A DNA stretch of 26,455 nt from Fidelibacterota bacterium. GTDB lineage: Bacteria > Fidelibacterota > UBA8477. The DNA lies in the NCBI GenBank assembly GCA_021734045.1, contig JAIPJR010000040.1, positions 1 to 26,455 on the forward strand, written 5' to 3'. This document shows positions 8,998-16,199 of this stretch, one piece after another. Every line of letters starts with the position of its first letter. The first letter of the stretch is position 1. The position numbers and the translations under genes were made by a program. The notes beneath the pieces were generated by a model. The model was not told where the DNA came from. It saw only the letters and a list, made by a program, of their open reading frames with translations, and made no database searches.

Positions 8998-10428
8998 ATG
9001 AAATATGAAGTGGTTATCGGCTTGGAAGTGCATGCGCAGCTTAGTACGAACAGCAAAATCTTCTGCACTTGCGCCAATCGTTATGGTGAAGCACCCAATA
9101 CCCTGACATGCCCCGTCTGTCTGGGCATGCCCGGTACATTACCGGTACTGAACGAGCAGGCGATCCACTTCGCTATCAAAACCGGATTGGCATTAGAATG
9201 CTCGATCCGTCGGTATTCCAGAACGGCACGGAAAAACTATTTTTACCCCGATCTGCCCAAGGGTTATCAAATTTCCCAGTACGAAGATCCCATTTGTTAT
9301 AATGGAAAATTGCTCATTGAGACAGACGGCAAGCCCCGGGAGATTGGGATTACCCGGATTCATATTGAGGAGGATGCTGGAAAATCGATTCACGGCATGG
9401 GAAGTGGAACCGGCGTGGATTTTAATCGCTGTGGTGTTCCGCTCATTGAAATCGTGAGTGAACCGGATATGCGTTCACCGGCAGAAGCCCGGGCATATCT
9501 GGCTAAATTAAAACAGATTCTCAAGTACCTGAATGTTTCAGACTGCAACATGGAAGAGGGGTCCCTGCGCTGCGATGCCAATGTCTCCTTACGACCCATG
9601 GGTGCCACCACATTGGGTACGAAGACCGAAGTTAAGAATATGAATAGCTTCAGGGCGGTGGAAAAGGCGTTGGAATACGAGGTCGCGCGGCAAACCACAG
9701 TCCTGGATGAGGGTGGTCGGATAGAGGCAGTCACATTATTCTGGAATGACGCGACGGAAGAGGCGGTGCTCATGCGATCCAAAGAGGAGGCACATGATTA
9801 TCGTTATTTCCCCGAGCCGGATTTGGTGCCCATCTCCGTTCCTGAGGCAATGGTTGAAACCATCCGCGGGCAGTTACCGGAGTTGCCTGCAGCTCGGGCG
9901 GAACGCTTTCTCAAAGCATATGGATTGAATGAGGAGACGGTTCGGATTCTTATCGCGGAAGTGGAATGGGCGCGTTACTTCGAAGATGTGGTCAAGACAG
10001 GCGTCAAAGCGAAATCCGCGGCTACCTGGGTCACCGGAGAAGTTCTGCGTGTGTTGAAAGAGCGTGAGGCCGGATTGGATGATTTCCCCGTTTCTGCGAG
10101 CCGGTTAGGTGAGTTGATCCGATACATTGAGGCCGGGAAAATTTCTAACCAGGCAGCCAAGAAGGTTTTCGAAACCATGTTAACCAGTGATCAAGCGGTG
10201 GCAGAGTTGATTGAAGCAGCCGGTTTATCACAGGTGAGTGATACGGACTTTCTGGAAACCATTATCCGGGAGGTGCTGGCAGCGCATCCGGAAGAGTTGG
10301 CGCGTTACCGTGAAGGGAAAAAGCAGCTCATGGGGTTTTTTGTGGGGCAGGTGATGAAAAAATCAAAAGGACGCGCCAATCCTAAAATAGTAAATCAACT
10401 GCTTCAAAGTGCCTTAGAGAGCGATTGA
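8998..10428 (+). CDS. gatB: Asp/Glu-tRNA amidotransferase subunit B
   Basis: 476 residues from ATG 8998, chosen because MKYEVVIGLEVHAQL is the conserved GatB N-terminus and a GAGGAT element precedes it; the in-frame GTG at 8938 would add 20 unconserved residues. GatB is the kinase and tRNA-binding subunit of GatCAB, which amidates misacylated Glu-tRNA(Gln) or Asp-tRNA(Asn). Zinc-site cysteines C23, C25, C38 and C41 are all present, and PDLPKGYQISQYE and the C-terminal YqeY-like tail are recognisable. gatA and gatC are not in the window. It follows serA by 60 nt and may share its transcript. Confidence 0.97.
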   Translation: MKYEVVIGLEVHAQLSTNSKIFCTCANRYGEAPNTLTCPVCLGMPGTLPVLNEQAIHFAIKTGLALECSIRRYSRTARKNYFYPDLPKGYQISQYEDPICYNGKLLIETDGKPREIGITRIHIEEDAGKSIHGMGSGTGVDFNRCGVPLIEIVSEPDMRSPAEARAYLAKLKQILKYLNVSDCNMEEGSLRCDANVSLRPMGATTLGTKTEVKNMNSFRAVEKALEYEVARQTTVLDEGGRIEAVTLFWNDATEEAVLMRSKEEAHDYRYFPEPDLVPISVPEAMVETIRGQLPELPAARAERFLKAYGLNEETVRILIAEVEWARYFEDVVKTGVKAKSAATWVTGEVLRVLKEREAGLDDFPVSASRLGELIRYIEAGKISNQAAKKVFETMLTSDQAVAELIEAAGLSQVSDTDFLETIIREVLAAHPEELARYREGKKQLMGFFVGQVMKKSKGRANPKIVNQLLQSALESD

Positions 10429-10505
10429 GAGAATTTGCTTATCCGTTGGAAGGGAAGGTAAAACAGCTTAGTTTTATGGTTGGTTAACAACGCATGCAGC
10501 GAATC

Positions 10506-10510
10506 GGAGG
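10506..10510 (+). promoter_or_regulatory. Shine-Dalgarno GGAGG for the coiled-coil protein
   Basis: GGAGG sits 6 nt before the ATG at 10517. It is one of the few consensus ribosome-binding sites in the window and fixes this start. Confidence 0.75.
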
Positions 10511-10516
10511 ATAGAG

Positions 10517-10990
10517 ATGACAAAATTATGGGATGATGTAAAAAAGAGCTTGAAAGATTTCAGCTCTGCGGCCATGGAGAAGGCCGAGGAATTTGGCAAG
10601 GTCGCCTCGGATAAAGCAGAAGAATTGACCAAGGTGGGGAAGATAAATTGGGAAATCAAGCAGCTAAAGCGCACCCGGGAAAAACATTTGCAGGAATTGG
10701 GGCAAATGGTCTATGACGCTGCTGAGTCCAATGCAATTCCTGAATTGGCAGATAATGATGAGATTACCGAGCGAATTCGTGAAATCAAATCGGTGAATGC
10801 AGAAATCAAGATTAAGCAGGACCGGATTGACGCCATTCATGCAGAGTTTGGGATGCCTTCCGAAGAGGTCATGCAAAAAGCCGAAAGTGAAGCGGCCGAA
10901 GCCGAAGGTAATTTTGAGAAGTATGATCCGACAGATTCTGCTGAGCCGGGTGACACCGATGAAACAGCCGGGGATAAACCGGAGAAATAG
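10517..10990 (+). CDS. Small charged coiled-coil protein of unknown function
   Basis: 157 residues, not matched to a named family. Residues ~1-45 form an amphipathic helix rich in K, A and E with repeated DKAEEL/EKAEEF-type units, a little like YtxH or phasin-like stress proteins. Residues ~50-110 form a second charged helix (QLKRTREKHLQELGQMVY, then IREIKSVNAEIKIKQDRID) likely to be a coiled coil. From ~118 the tail is very acidic and disordered (many E, D, G, P). No signal peptide, membrane segment or cysteine. A strong GGAGG ribosome-binding site argues that it is a real and well translated gene. It stands 88 nt after gatB and ~200 nt before the M23 peptidase. Confidence 0.75.
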   Translation: MTKLWDDVKKSLKDFSSAAMEKAEEFGKVASDKAEELTKVGKINWEIKQLKRTREKHLQELGQMVYDAAESNAIPELADNDEITERIREIKSVNAEIKIKQDRIDAIHAEFGMPSEEVMQKAESEAAEAEGNFEKYDPTDSAEPGDTDETAGDKPEK

Positions 10991-11192
10991 TGTAGCGGTG
11001 CAGCGGGTTTGCGAATAAAATTCTGCATGGGATGCTGAAATTTTCACCTTATATTCGGGCGCTGACAAGCTCACAGGGGGACTCTCCTGAAATGCAAAGA
11101 GCTGAAGAGTTTTAACGAGAAGGGTAGCGTTGCTTCAATCGGTTCCCGTGTTGAATGCGGGAATTGGGAATCAGCGAACAGACCAGACGAGA
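10991..11192 (+). other. Intergenic region with nested hairpin upstream of M23 gene
   Basis: Within this gap AGCTC (11068-11072) pairs with GAGCT (11099-11103). Inside it CAGGGG (11074-11079) pairs with CTCCTG (11084-11089) over a GACT loop, with one G-U pair. The nested fold is followed by a purine-rich stretch and an alternative TTG start at 11130. No known riboswitch class was recognised, and there is no U tract to call it a terminator. Confidence 0.3.
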
Positions 11193-12125
11193 ATGATTAA
11201 CCGAGACGGATTAAGATTTTTTCTGATTAACGATCGCAAACATCGGGTGAATGAGGTTTTTATTCCCCGCCGGACGATTTTTATCAGTCTCACCCTCACG
11301 CTGCTTGTTTTACTTACCGTCGGTATCTTTGGTATCATGCGCCTCTCGGATGCTTGGTATGCGACCCGGGTGAAATCGCTTCAGAATAAAAATGCGGATT
11401 TGGTGAATATTTTACATGACATGCAGACGCGGTTAGAGCAAGCTGAGCATGAACTCACCTCGCTGGTGGAGCAGGATAAAGCGTTGCGGACTTACGCTGA
11501 TTTACCCAAAATTGATGAAGATATCCAGGCAATGGGTGTTGGTGGTACTGTCCGTAATCACGAGCGGGAGTATGATGCGCTGCTCCCCTCAGACAATGAA
11601 TTAACATTGAGCTCGATTGAATCCAATCTCAGTGCGCTGTCCCGTGAGATTAACCTGCAGCGTAACAGTTACGAGCAGATTTATAATCGGCTGCGGGATG
11701 AAGTACCGCGCATCCGAGCAATTCCTTCCATTATGCCGCTACATTCCGGGTATATGAATGATGGATTTGGTGTACGGATGGATCCGTTCACCCGGAAACC
11801 ACGCTTCCATTACGGTCAGGATTTCTCAGTCCGGATTGGGACACAGGTGAAAGCTACTGCTGATGGGAAGGTTACCAAAATCAGCTCCAATACCGGCTAC
11901 GGGAAAACGATTGTTATTGATCATGGTTATGGAATTACCACCCTGTTTGCGCACCTGAACAGCTTCAAGGTGAAGAAGGGTGATTATATCAAACGGGGGC
12001 AGATTATTGCCACGAGCGGGAATACGGGACGCTCCACCGGTCCCCATCTCCACTATGAAGTTCGTGTCAATAATGTGCCAGTGAATCCGCGTTACTACTT
12101 CCTGGTGGATAATTTGGAACTATAG
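11193..12125 (+). CDS. Membrane-anchored M23 (LytM-type) peptidase
   Basis: 310 residues from ATG 11193. A short cytoplasmic segment (to ~28) is followed by one membrane helix (~29-50), a periplasmic coiled coil (~58-100 and ~138-170) and a C-terminal M23 domain (~180-300). Zinc ligands H206, D210 (in HYGQD) and H287, and catalytic H285 (in GPHLHYEV), are all present, so the enzyme is probably active on peptidoglycan cross-links rather than a degenerate EnvC-like activator. A TTG start at 11130 with GAAGGG just upstream is a credible alternative and would add 21 residues; I prefer the ATG because the family has short N-terminal tails. It precedes miaB and the lapAB-SPOR envelope genes. Confidence 0.88.
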   Translation: MINRDGLRFFLINDRKHRVNEVFIPRRTIFISLTLTLLVLLTVGIFGIMRLSDAWYATRVKSLQNKNADLVNILHDMQTRLEQAEHELTSLVEQDKALRTYADLPKIDEDIQAMGVGGTVRNHEREYDALLPSDNELTLSSIESNLSALSREINLQRNSYEQIYNRLRDEVPRIRAIPSIMPLHSGYMNDGFGVRMDPFTRKPRFHYGQDFSVRIGTQVKATADGKVTKISSNTGYGKTIVIDHGYGITTLFAHLNSFKVKKGDYIKRGQIIATSGNTGRSTGPHLHYEVRVNNVPVNPRYYFLVDNLEL

Positions 12126-12184
12126 CACTCTCTGCTTTTTAGACCCCTTTATTTATAAAATTACCCAATCTCCGCACAACGGCT

Positions 12185-12209
12185 GGGCAGGATATTCGTT
12201 ATCTTGTCC
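12185..12209 (+). terminator. Hairpin after M23 gene, weak terminator candidate
   Basis: GGGCAGGATA (12185-12194) pairs with TATCTTGTCC (12200-12209) over a TTCGT loop, ten pairs including two G-U. It lies 60 nt after the M23 stop. The following bases (TTGTTGCACTTT) are only moderately T-rich, so it may be a weak terminator or a leader structure for miaB. Confidence 0.35.
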
Positions 12210-12271
12210 TTGTTGCACTTTCGGTGTCAGGATATATTCGCCAGCAGATGTATGCGGTTAGGTAAACAGAC

Positions 12272-12301
12272 ATGAAAACATTAGAAAACAATGCAACATA
12301 A
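12272..12301 (+). CDS. Possible 9-codon leader ORF abutting miaB
   Basis: ATG at 12272 begins a 9-codon frame (MKTLENNAT) whose TAA (12299-12301) directly abuts the miaB ATG at 12302. An AGGTAAA element ends 5 nt before the leader ATG, whereas miaB itself has no Shine-Dalgarno. Translation of the leader could deliver ribosomes to miaB by termination-reinitiation. It may also be chance in A-rich sequence. Confidence 0.25.
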   Translation: MKTLENNAT

Positions 12302-13612
12302 ATGACACAATCAAAAAAATATTTTATTGAAACCTACGGCTGCCAGATGAATGTGTATGATTCTGAGTTAGTGGCCGGAATCCTGGAGAAGGAAGCTTAT
12401 CAGCGTGCCGATTCGGTGGAAGTGGCGGATATTATTTTTCTTAATACCTGTTCGGTACGGGAACACGCCGAGGACAAGGTTCATGCCCGGCTGGGCGTTC
12501 TGAAAGAGCAGAAAGAAAAAAACCCGGATACGATCATCGGCGTATTGGGCTGTATGGCTCAAAATCTGCGCGATGATTTGTTGGTGAAAAAACCTTATGT
12601 TGATGTAATTCTGGGACCCGATTCCTATCGCCGATTACCCGAGTTGCTCAAAACCCATTCTGGCCCCATGGATCACGTGGTGGATACGAAACTGAGCCGC
12701 ATGGAGGTTTATGAAGGTCTTTTCCCGGCTCGTCGTGAAGGGGTAGGAGCCTGGGTCAGCATTATGCGGGGGTGTGATAAATTTTGCACTTTTTGTATCG
12801 TCCCATTTACGCGGGGTCGTGAGCGCAGCCGAACAGTTGAAAGCATCGTCAATGAAGTCCAGCAAATCGCGGCTGACGGTTTCAAAGAGGTAACCCTGCT
12901 GGGTCAGAATGTGAATTCCTATCGTAGCGACAGCGCTAACTTTCCGGAGTTGCTGGAAGCTGTATCAGAAATTCCGGGCATCGAGCGCATTCGTTACACA
13001 TCGCCTCATCCCCAGGATATTGATGATGCGTTAATAAAAGTGCATCGCAACAATCCCAAGGTCTGTAATCATATCCATTTTCCACTACAGGCTGGTTCAG
13101 ATCGTGTTCTGGAACGCATGAACCGTACCTACACGAAACAGCATTTTATAGATCTGGCGGAGAAAATGCGACAAATGATACCGGGGTTAGCGCTGAGTAC
13201 GGATATTATTGCAGGGTTCCCCGGGGAGACTGAAGCAGATTTTCAGGAAACTTTGGACGTAATGCATGCGGTAAAATTCGATTCAGCGTTTACCTTTAAG
13301 TATTCAGCACGACCAGGTACCAAGGCAGCGGAGTTTGAGGATTCGGTACCGGAAGAGGTCAAGCAGAACCGATTGGAACGCTTAATTGACATTCAACGGC
13401 AACACACCCTGGAGCGAAACCGGGGGCATGTGGGCGAGACGCAGCTGGTGTTGGTGGAGAAAGATTCCAGAAAATCCACCCGCCAGCATATGGGACGCAC
13501 ACGGAATAATAAAATCGTCGTGTTTGACAAAGGGTCTGAGCAGGTCGGTGATTTGGTGAATGTGAAGATTACCGGCGCAGAAGGTGTAACATTGTTCGGG
13601 GAATTGGTTTGA
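12302..13612 (+). CDS. miaB: tRNA methylthiotransferase MiaB
   Basis: 436 residues, the normal size. MiaB is a radical-SAM enzyme that adds a methylthio group to i6A37 of tRNAs reading UNN codons. The N-terminal UPF0004 domain holds the auxiliary-cluster cysteines C14 (TYGCQMN), C50 (NTCSVRE) and C84 (GCMAQ). The radical-SAM triad is C158, C162 and C165 in RGCDKFCTFCIVPFTRGRE. A TRAM domain closes the protein. TYGCQMNVYDSE and RGRERSR mark MiaB rather than MtaB or RimO. There is no Shine-Dalgarno before the ATG; a tiny leader frame stops immediately in front of it. lapA starts 12 nt downstream. Confidence 0.95.
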   Translation: MTQSKKYFIETYGCQMNVYDSELVAGILEKEAYQRADSVEVADIIFLNTCSVREHAEDKVHARLGVLKEQKEKNPDTIIGVLGCMAQNLRDDLLVKKPYVDVILGPDSYRRLPELLKTHSGPMDHVVDTKLSRMEVYEGLFPARREGVGAWVSIMRGCDKFCTFCIVPFTRGRERSRTVESIVNEVQQIAADGFKEVTLLGQNVNSYRSDSANFPELLEAVSEIPGIERIRYTSPHPQDIDDALIKVHRNNPKVCNHIHFPLQAGSDRVLERMNRTYTKQHFIDLAEKMRQMIPGLALSTDIIAGFPGETEADFQETLDVMHAVKFDSAFTFKYSARPGTKAAEFEDSVPEEVKQNRLERLIDIQRQHTLERNRGHVGETQLVLVEKDSRKSTRQHMGRTRNNKIVVFDKGSEQVGDLVNVKITGAEGVTLFGELV

Positions 13613-13624
13613 GAGGGTAAAAAT

Positions 13625-13957
13625 ATGCGTGAATTAAAGATTTTCGTGATACTGGTATTGGTTCTGGCGGCGGTTTGGCTACTCACCCAGAATAGTGCGG
13701 CGGTGGATATCAAATTGTTCAGCCTCTCTTATACCGGTATTCCACTGTACCTGGTCATCCTGTTGGCTTTTGCCGTGGGTGCGCTGGTGGGATTTGGCTA
13801 TGGTGCTTCCCAAACACTGAAGCTCAAGAGCGATATTCGGGCGCTGAACCGGGAAAGGTTGAAGCTCCAGTCGGAAGTAGACCAACGCCGGGTCGCCATG
13901 CTGGACCGGGAAGATGATACGGAGACAACGGATGGTGATGTGAACTGGGACGCTTAA
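13625..13957 (+). CDS. lapA: LapA-domain (DUF1049) membrane protein
   Basis: 110 residues with two hydrophobic helices (~5-23 and ~39-60), then a charged coiled-coil tail (~65-95) and an acidic end. This is the layout of LapA/YciS, a small inner-membrane protein that works with LapB in LPS assembly in Enterobacteria. Small size makes sequence matching weak, but the next gene, 22 nt on, is a LapB-like TPR protein, so the pair supports the call. Confidence 0.8.
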   Translation: MRELKIFVILVLVLAAVWLLTQNSAAVDIKLFSLSYTGIPLYLVILLAFAVGALVGFGYGASQTLKLKSDIRALNRERLKLQSEVDQRRVAMLDREDDTETTDGDVNWDA

Positions 13958-13979
13958 TTCAGTCAAAAAGGCTTAAAAC

Positions 13980-15122
13980 ATGTCATTAGACTTCATATTC
14001 ATTGGACTGATTATCCTTATCCTGGCAGGCGGAGTGGTTATCTGGATGGTTTCACGACGAAAAAGCGGAACCCGGATGACCAGCCATGACCTGGAAATTC
14101 AAGGACTTAATTTGCTCCTCCAAAATCGTCCACAGGAGGCCTTGGCGGTTTTTCTCGATCTGGCGCGACGGGACACGAATAACCTGCGGGTTTATATGCA
14201 GGTCGCGGATATCTACCGGGAATTGGGGACGCCTCGCAAGTCCATTGACATTCACGAAGATTTACTCAATCGACCAGGAATCAGCGATCAATTTCGTATG
14301 ATGATATTTCAGAGTCTGGCTGAGGATTACGAAGCACTGGGACAGTACGAGAAAGCACTGGATTATGCCCGCAGTGTCTTGAAAATCAACAAACGAGATC
14401 CCTGGGCGATTCAAGCCAAGCATGATTACCATCGCGCGGCCGGCAATTGGGCAAAAGCCATCCGTGCATTTGACCGTTTGAAAAACATTAAACCCGATAT
14501 GGATGATCGCATTCCGGTGCTGTACAAAGTAGAAGAAGCTCTGGAGAAATTAAAAGCCGGCGAAATATCCGACGCAACAAGCCTATTAAAACAGGCTATT
14601 AAAATGGGTAAACCGGTACCGGCAGCCTATTATCATCTGGGGCAGATCAGTCAGAAATCGAGTCAGCTTAAAAATGCGATTGATTACTACACGACCTTTG
14701 CTGAGCTGGAGCCGGAATTGGGAAGTCTGGTATATCCTGAAATCGAAAAGATGTATTTTGAATTAAACCAGTTCGATTCTGTAGAACAGTTTTATACCCG
14801 ACTCAGAAAGAAACAACCGGAAAGTGTTGATATAGCAGTGGGATTGGCCAGTCATCTGGAACGCAAGGGAGAGTTACAAGAGGCATTATCCATCGTGGAT
14901 GAAGCACAGGTGCACAAACCTGACAGCCGCCGCCTGTCACTCATCCGGGTCAGCCTGCTGAACAAAATGGGTCGGGCTGATGCGGCTGATGCGCAGGTTC
15001 AGCGTATGCTAACCGCCGAATATCGAAAGAATAAGCTGACCTGTAAATTTTGTGGCTTTAATGCCGATTACCCGATTTACCTCTGTCCCAAATGCGGAAA
15101 ATTCACCTTCGACCATTCGTAA
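13980..15122 (+). CDS. lapB: LapB/YciM-like TPR protein with rubredoxin-type knuckle
   Basis: 380 residues, close to E. coli LapB (389). It has an N-terminal membrane helix (~3-23), a cytoplasmic TPR array (~35-340) and a C-terminal four-cysteine metal knuckle, C355/C358 and C369/C372 (LTCKFCGF and YLCPKCGKF). That three-part architecture is specific to LapB, which in E. coli brings LpxC to FtsH for degradation and so sets LPS levels. It sits directly after lapA and overlaps the SPOR gene by 1 nt (TAATG). Orthology is inferred from architecture and synteny; function outside Proteobacteria is less studied. Confidence 0.83.
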   Translation: MSLDFIFIGLIILILAGGVVIWMVSRRKSGTRMTSHDLEIQGLNLLLQNRPQEALAVFLDLARRDTNNLRVYMQVADIYRELGTPRKSIDIHEDLLNRPGISDQFRMMIFQSLAEDYEALGQYEKALDYARSVLKINKRDPWAIQAKHDYHRAAGNWAKAIRAFDRLKNIKPDMDDRIPVLYKVEEALEKLKAGEISDATSLLKQAIKMGKPVPAAYYHLGQISQKSSQLKNAIDYYTTFAELEPELGSLVYPEIEKMYFELNQFDSVEQFYTRLRKKQPESVDIAVGLASHLERKGELQEALSIVDEAQVHKPDSRRLSLIRVSLLNKMGRADAADAQVQRMLTAEYRKNKLTCKFCGFNADYPIYLCPKCGKFTFDHS

Positions 15123-15988
15123 TGCGAATTGTACAAACAGCAATAATCGCCGGCTTCATTCTCCTGGGCAGCGCTCTTGCACAGGACATCAAGCCTTACC
15201 TGGCCATGATTGAACGGGGGCAAGTGGACTCGGTTAGAGCTGCTTACGAACAGTTAGCGTACCAGTACCCCGGTAGTGTGGCGATACGCTATCTACGAGC
15301 GTTAATTGAGAGCGATGCCACCAAATCGGTAGCCATTTACAAAGACATTCTGCGCAATCATGTGAATTCAGAGTATGCGCCGGACGCCCTCATGTACCTT
15401 GGCGAGTACTATTACGCCCAGGGATTGTTTGTCCAAAGTCAATCGGTGTTAAAGCAATTAATCCGGATGCATCCGGAATTTCCCCGCCTGGCACACGCGG
15501 TGAATCTCATGTTACGCGGTGAAATTGTAGCCGGAGCAGTGGACAGTGCCAGAGCCGATTTGAATTGGGTGCGGGGCATTAAACCCGATTTAATTATTGA
15601 CATTCCGGCTGAATTAAAGGATGTGCAGCCCATGCAGGAAGCACGACTGGAAATGATGGAGCTGCAATCGGAGCAAAAAGCGGTTGATGAGCGCACGCCC
15701 AATAGGTTGGCAGCGCCCGCAACGCCATCATATCCACCTCCGACTCGTGCGCGGTACGAGTTGCAATGTGGTGCCTTCAGTAGCCAGAACAATGCAGATC
15801 TCCTGGCCAATCAGGTAGGTAGTTTGGGTTATGACGTGTCGGTAGAACAGAAGGTGGTTTCTGGCAAAACGCTTTATGTGGTTCTGGCGGGTAAATATTC
15901 GACCCGCGATGAGGCTGGTTATGAAGCTGAAAACATCAAAAATGCGCTGGGAATTGACAAACCCTTTCCCAAAACCATTGACCCTTAA
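15122..15988 (+). CDS. Secreted TPR-like SPOR-domain protein
   Basis: 288 residues from ATG 15122, which gives a clean signal peptide (1-20, ending GSALAQ) and a 1-nt overlap with the lapB stop. The middle (~22-150) is helical and TPR-like (YLGEYYYAQGLFVQSQSVL). A proline-rich linker (~190-210) leads to a SPOR domain at ~211-280 (YELQCGAFSS, then YVVLAGKYSTRDEA). SPOR domains bind denuded septal glycan, so the protein is likely periplasmic and concentrated at division sites. Its coupling to lapB suggests coordinated LPS and peptidoglycan growth, which is inference. The stop codon is only 8 nt before a tRNA-Sec gene. Confidence 0.85.
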   Translation: MRIVQTAIIAGFILLGSALAQDIKPYLAMIERGQVDSVRAAYEQLAYQYPGSVAIRYLRALIESDATKSVAIYKDILRNHVNSEYAPDALMYLGEYYYAQGLFVQSQSVLKQLIRMHPEFPRLAHAVNLMLRGEIVAGAVDSARADLNWVRGIKPDLIIDIPAELKDVQPMQEARLEMMELQSEQKAVDERTPNRLAAPATPSYPPPTRARYELQCGAFSSQNNADLLANQVGSLGYDVSVEQKVVSGKTLYVVLAGKYSTRDEAGYEAENIKNALGIDKPFPKTIDP

Positions 15989-15996
15989 ATTGATAT

Positions 15997-16088
15997 GGGA
16001 ATGCTTGTAGCCCGGTGGTTGCCGCAGCCTTCAAAGCTGCCGTGTTAGTGAAAAACTGACAGATAGGTTCGACTCCTATGCATTCCCG
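15997..16088 (+). tRNA. selC: Selenocysteine tRNA (anticodon UCA)
   Basis: All diagnostic features can be folded by eye. The acceptor stem is 8 bp (GGGAATGC with GCATTCCC). The D stem is 6 bp (GTAGCC with GGTTGC, including G-U pairs) with a 4-nt CGGT loop. The anticodon stem GCAGC/GCTGC encloses CTTCAAA with anticodon TCA. The long variable arm is TGTTAGT paired with ACTGACA over a GAAAA loop. The T stem ATAGG/CCTAT encloses TTCGACT. The discriminator is G, as in all tRNA-Sec, and CCA is not encoded. This 8+5 bacterial form is charged with serine and converted by SelA, then delivered to UGA by SelB. No good promoter fits the 8-nt gap upstream; a TTGACA at 15954-15959 lacks a matching -10, so co-transcription with the SPOR gene is likely. 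Confidence 0.96.
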
Positions 16089-16199
16089 CTATGAATTTTT
16101 ACGCATCGTCCCCGTTAAAATTCACACATCAAACCTTATTCATACTACAGCACTGTGGACGTCTGGTTTATAAATCTCATGGCTAGTCGATATAACAAA

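Noticed and set aside
13610-13612. UGA stop of miaB and the other UGA stops in the window as possible selenocysteine codons, given the tRNA-Sec
   Set aside because: Each protein is already full length for its family at the stop, or the UGA lies in an ATGA overlap; read-through adds only short unconserved tails, and I saw no SECIS-like hairpin just downstream.
15954-15990. Promoter for the tRNA-Sec using TTGACA at 15954-15959
   Set aside because: No acceptable -10 lies 16-19 nt downstream; TTAAAT at 15985-15990 is 25 nt away, so co-transcription is more likely.
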